Positions 63,617-64,000 of a DNA stretch of 64,000 bases are shown here, in pieces. The DNA comes from Treponema sp. GTDB lineage: Bacteria; Spirochaetota; Spirochaetia; Treponematales; Treponemataceae. The notes beneath the pieces are model-generated. The model saw only the letters and a program-made list of their open reading frames with translations. It made no database searches and was not told where the DNA came from. The stretch covers positions 1 to 64,000 of the forward strand of contig JAEEIU010000049.1 in the NCBI GenBank assembly GCA_016281495.1. The letters are read 5' to 3'. Position 1 is the first letter of the stretch, and every line of letters starts with the position of its first letter. The position numbers and the translations under genes were made by a program.

Positions 63617-64000
63617 CTATTTCGCCAGATACTCGTTGATTGACTGCGCGGCTTTTCGGCCTTCACCCATGGCAAGGATTACTGTGGCGGCACCCAGAAC
63701 GATGTCTCCACCTGCCCATACCTTGGTCATGCTTGTTGCCTGCTTTTCGTCAACGGTAATATGGCCCTTGTTGTCCACGGCGATTTCCGGGGTTGTCTTG
63801 GGGATAAGCGGATTGGAGTTGTTTCCCAATGCGACAATTACGGCATCACAAGGAATGTCATGCTCGCTTCCCTTGATTTCCACAGGTCTGCGTCTGCCAG
63901 AAGCATCCGGTTCACCAAGCTCATAGCTCAATGCACGGATTCCAGTTACCCTTCCGTCCTCGGCGTTTCCAAGAATCTCTATCGGATTTTCAAGGAACCT
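63617..64000 (-). CDS. gltD: Glutamate synthase (NADPH) small subunit, C-terminal part
   Basis: The last 127 residues of the gene lie in the window and the start is beyond its edge. The visible end has CDAVIVALGNNSNPLIPKTT, TMTKVWAGGDIVLGAATVIL and AMGEGRKAAQSINEYL, the NADPH/FAD domain end of the glutamate synthase beta subunit. It moves electrons from NADPH to the large subunit or, in homotetrameric forms, works alone. Related FAD/NADPH oxidoreductases with the same C-terminus cannot be excluded. Confidence 0.8.
   Translation of the reverse strand, partial: RFLENPIEILGNAEDGRVTGIRALSYELGEPDASGRRRPVEIKGSEHDIPCDAVIVALGNNSNPLIPKTTPEIAVDNKGHITVDEKQATSMTKVWAGGDIVLGAATVILAMGEGRKAAQSINEYLAK

Overview
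The window looks like chromosome of a Treponema-type spirochaete. This is inferred from gene content, not from a marker gene, since no rRNA or tRNA is present. Pointers are many large lipoproteins, an outer-membrane barrel protein, an alpha-2-macroglobulin lipoprotein, Tex, BspA/InlB-type surface repeats, moderate GC, and many dispersed short palindromes between genes (GTCAT-stem-CTTGA-stem-AATC). Sugar enzymes without signal peptides (GH43, CE8, a TIM-barrel sugar isomerase) suggest a gut or rumen plant-polysaccharide lifestyle.

Layout. 0-9.6 kb: end of an unknown gene, a sugar isomerase-like TIM barrel, a TetR/FAD-oxidoreductase operon with clear operators, a DUF1295 membrane protein, a small-protein/GNAT pair, an Ig-like lipoprotein whose signal-peptide codons hold a G8 tract that puts the gene out of frame, a HAD phosphatase and a GH43 enzyme. 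9.7-21.4 kb: cell-envelope genes (secreted protein plus 2013-residue alpha-2-macroglobulin; outer-membrane barrel plus 979-residue lipoprotein). 21.6-30.6 kb: tex and a 2110-residue beta-helix lipoprotein built from three modules. 30.6-37.4 kb: an accessory stretch with a possible BECR-type nuclease ORF followed by a cloverleaf-like DNA element, an EamA transporter, a TtcA-like thiolase, a VapBC pair, a divergent XRE regulator/surface lipoprotein pair with twin operators, and an orphan antitoxin whose flanks match the VapBC locus.

37.4-45.7 kb: a HEAT-like exported protein, a NUDIX hydrolase divergent from a three-gene ABC/GntR (YtrA-type) operon, a GNAT protein, ornithine carbamoyltransferase, a 114-bp tandem repeat array, and the NAD salvage pair pncB-nadE. 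45.9-48.7 kb: three exported proteins of unknown function, two with near-identical promoters. 48.7-55.4 kb: a complete tryptophan operon, trpE-trpGD-trpC/F/B-trpA, with seven activities on four polypeptides, including a rare TrpC-TrpF-TrpB fusion. 55.5-64 kb: a PcfJ-like protein, a heterodimeric ABC exporter, a 52-residue small membrane protein, a DUF2400 protein, a pectinesterase-family protein and the C-terminus of glutamate synthase small subunit.

The strongest points for follow-up are the G8 tract that switches the Ig-like lipoprotein off in this sequence, the TrpC-F-B fusion, the cloverleaf element at 31.24-31.32 kb, the structure-conserved palindrome family with its 114-bp array, and several genes that appear to be transcribed without a leader.
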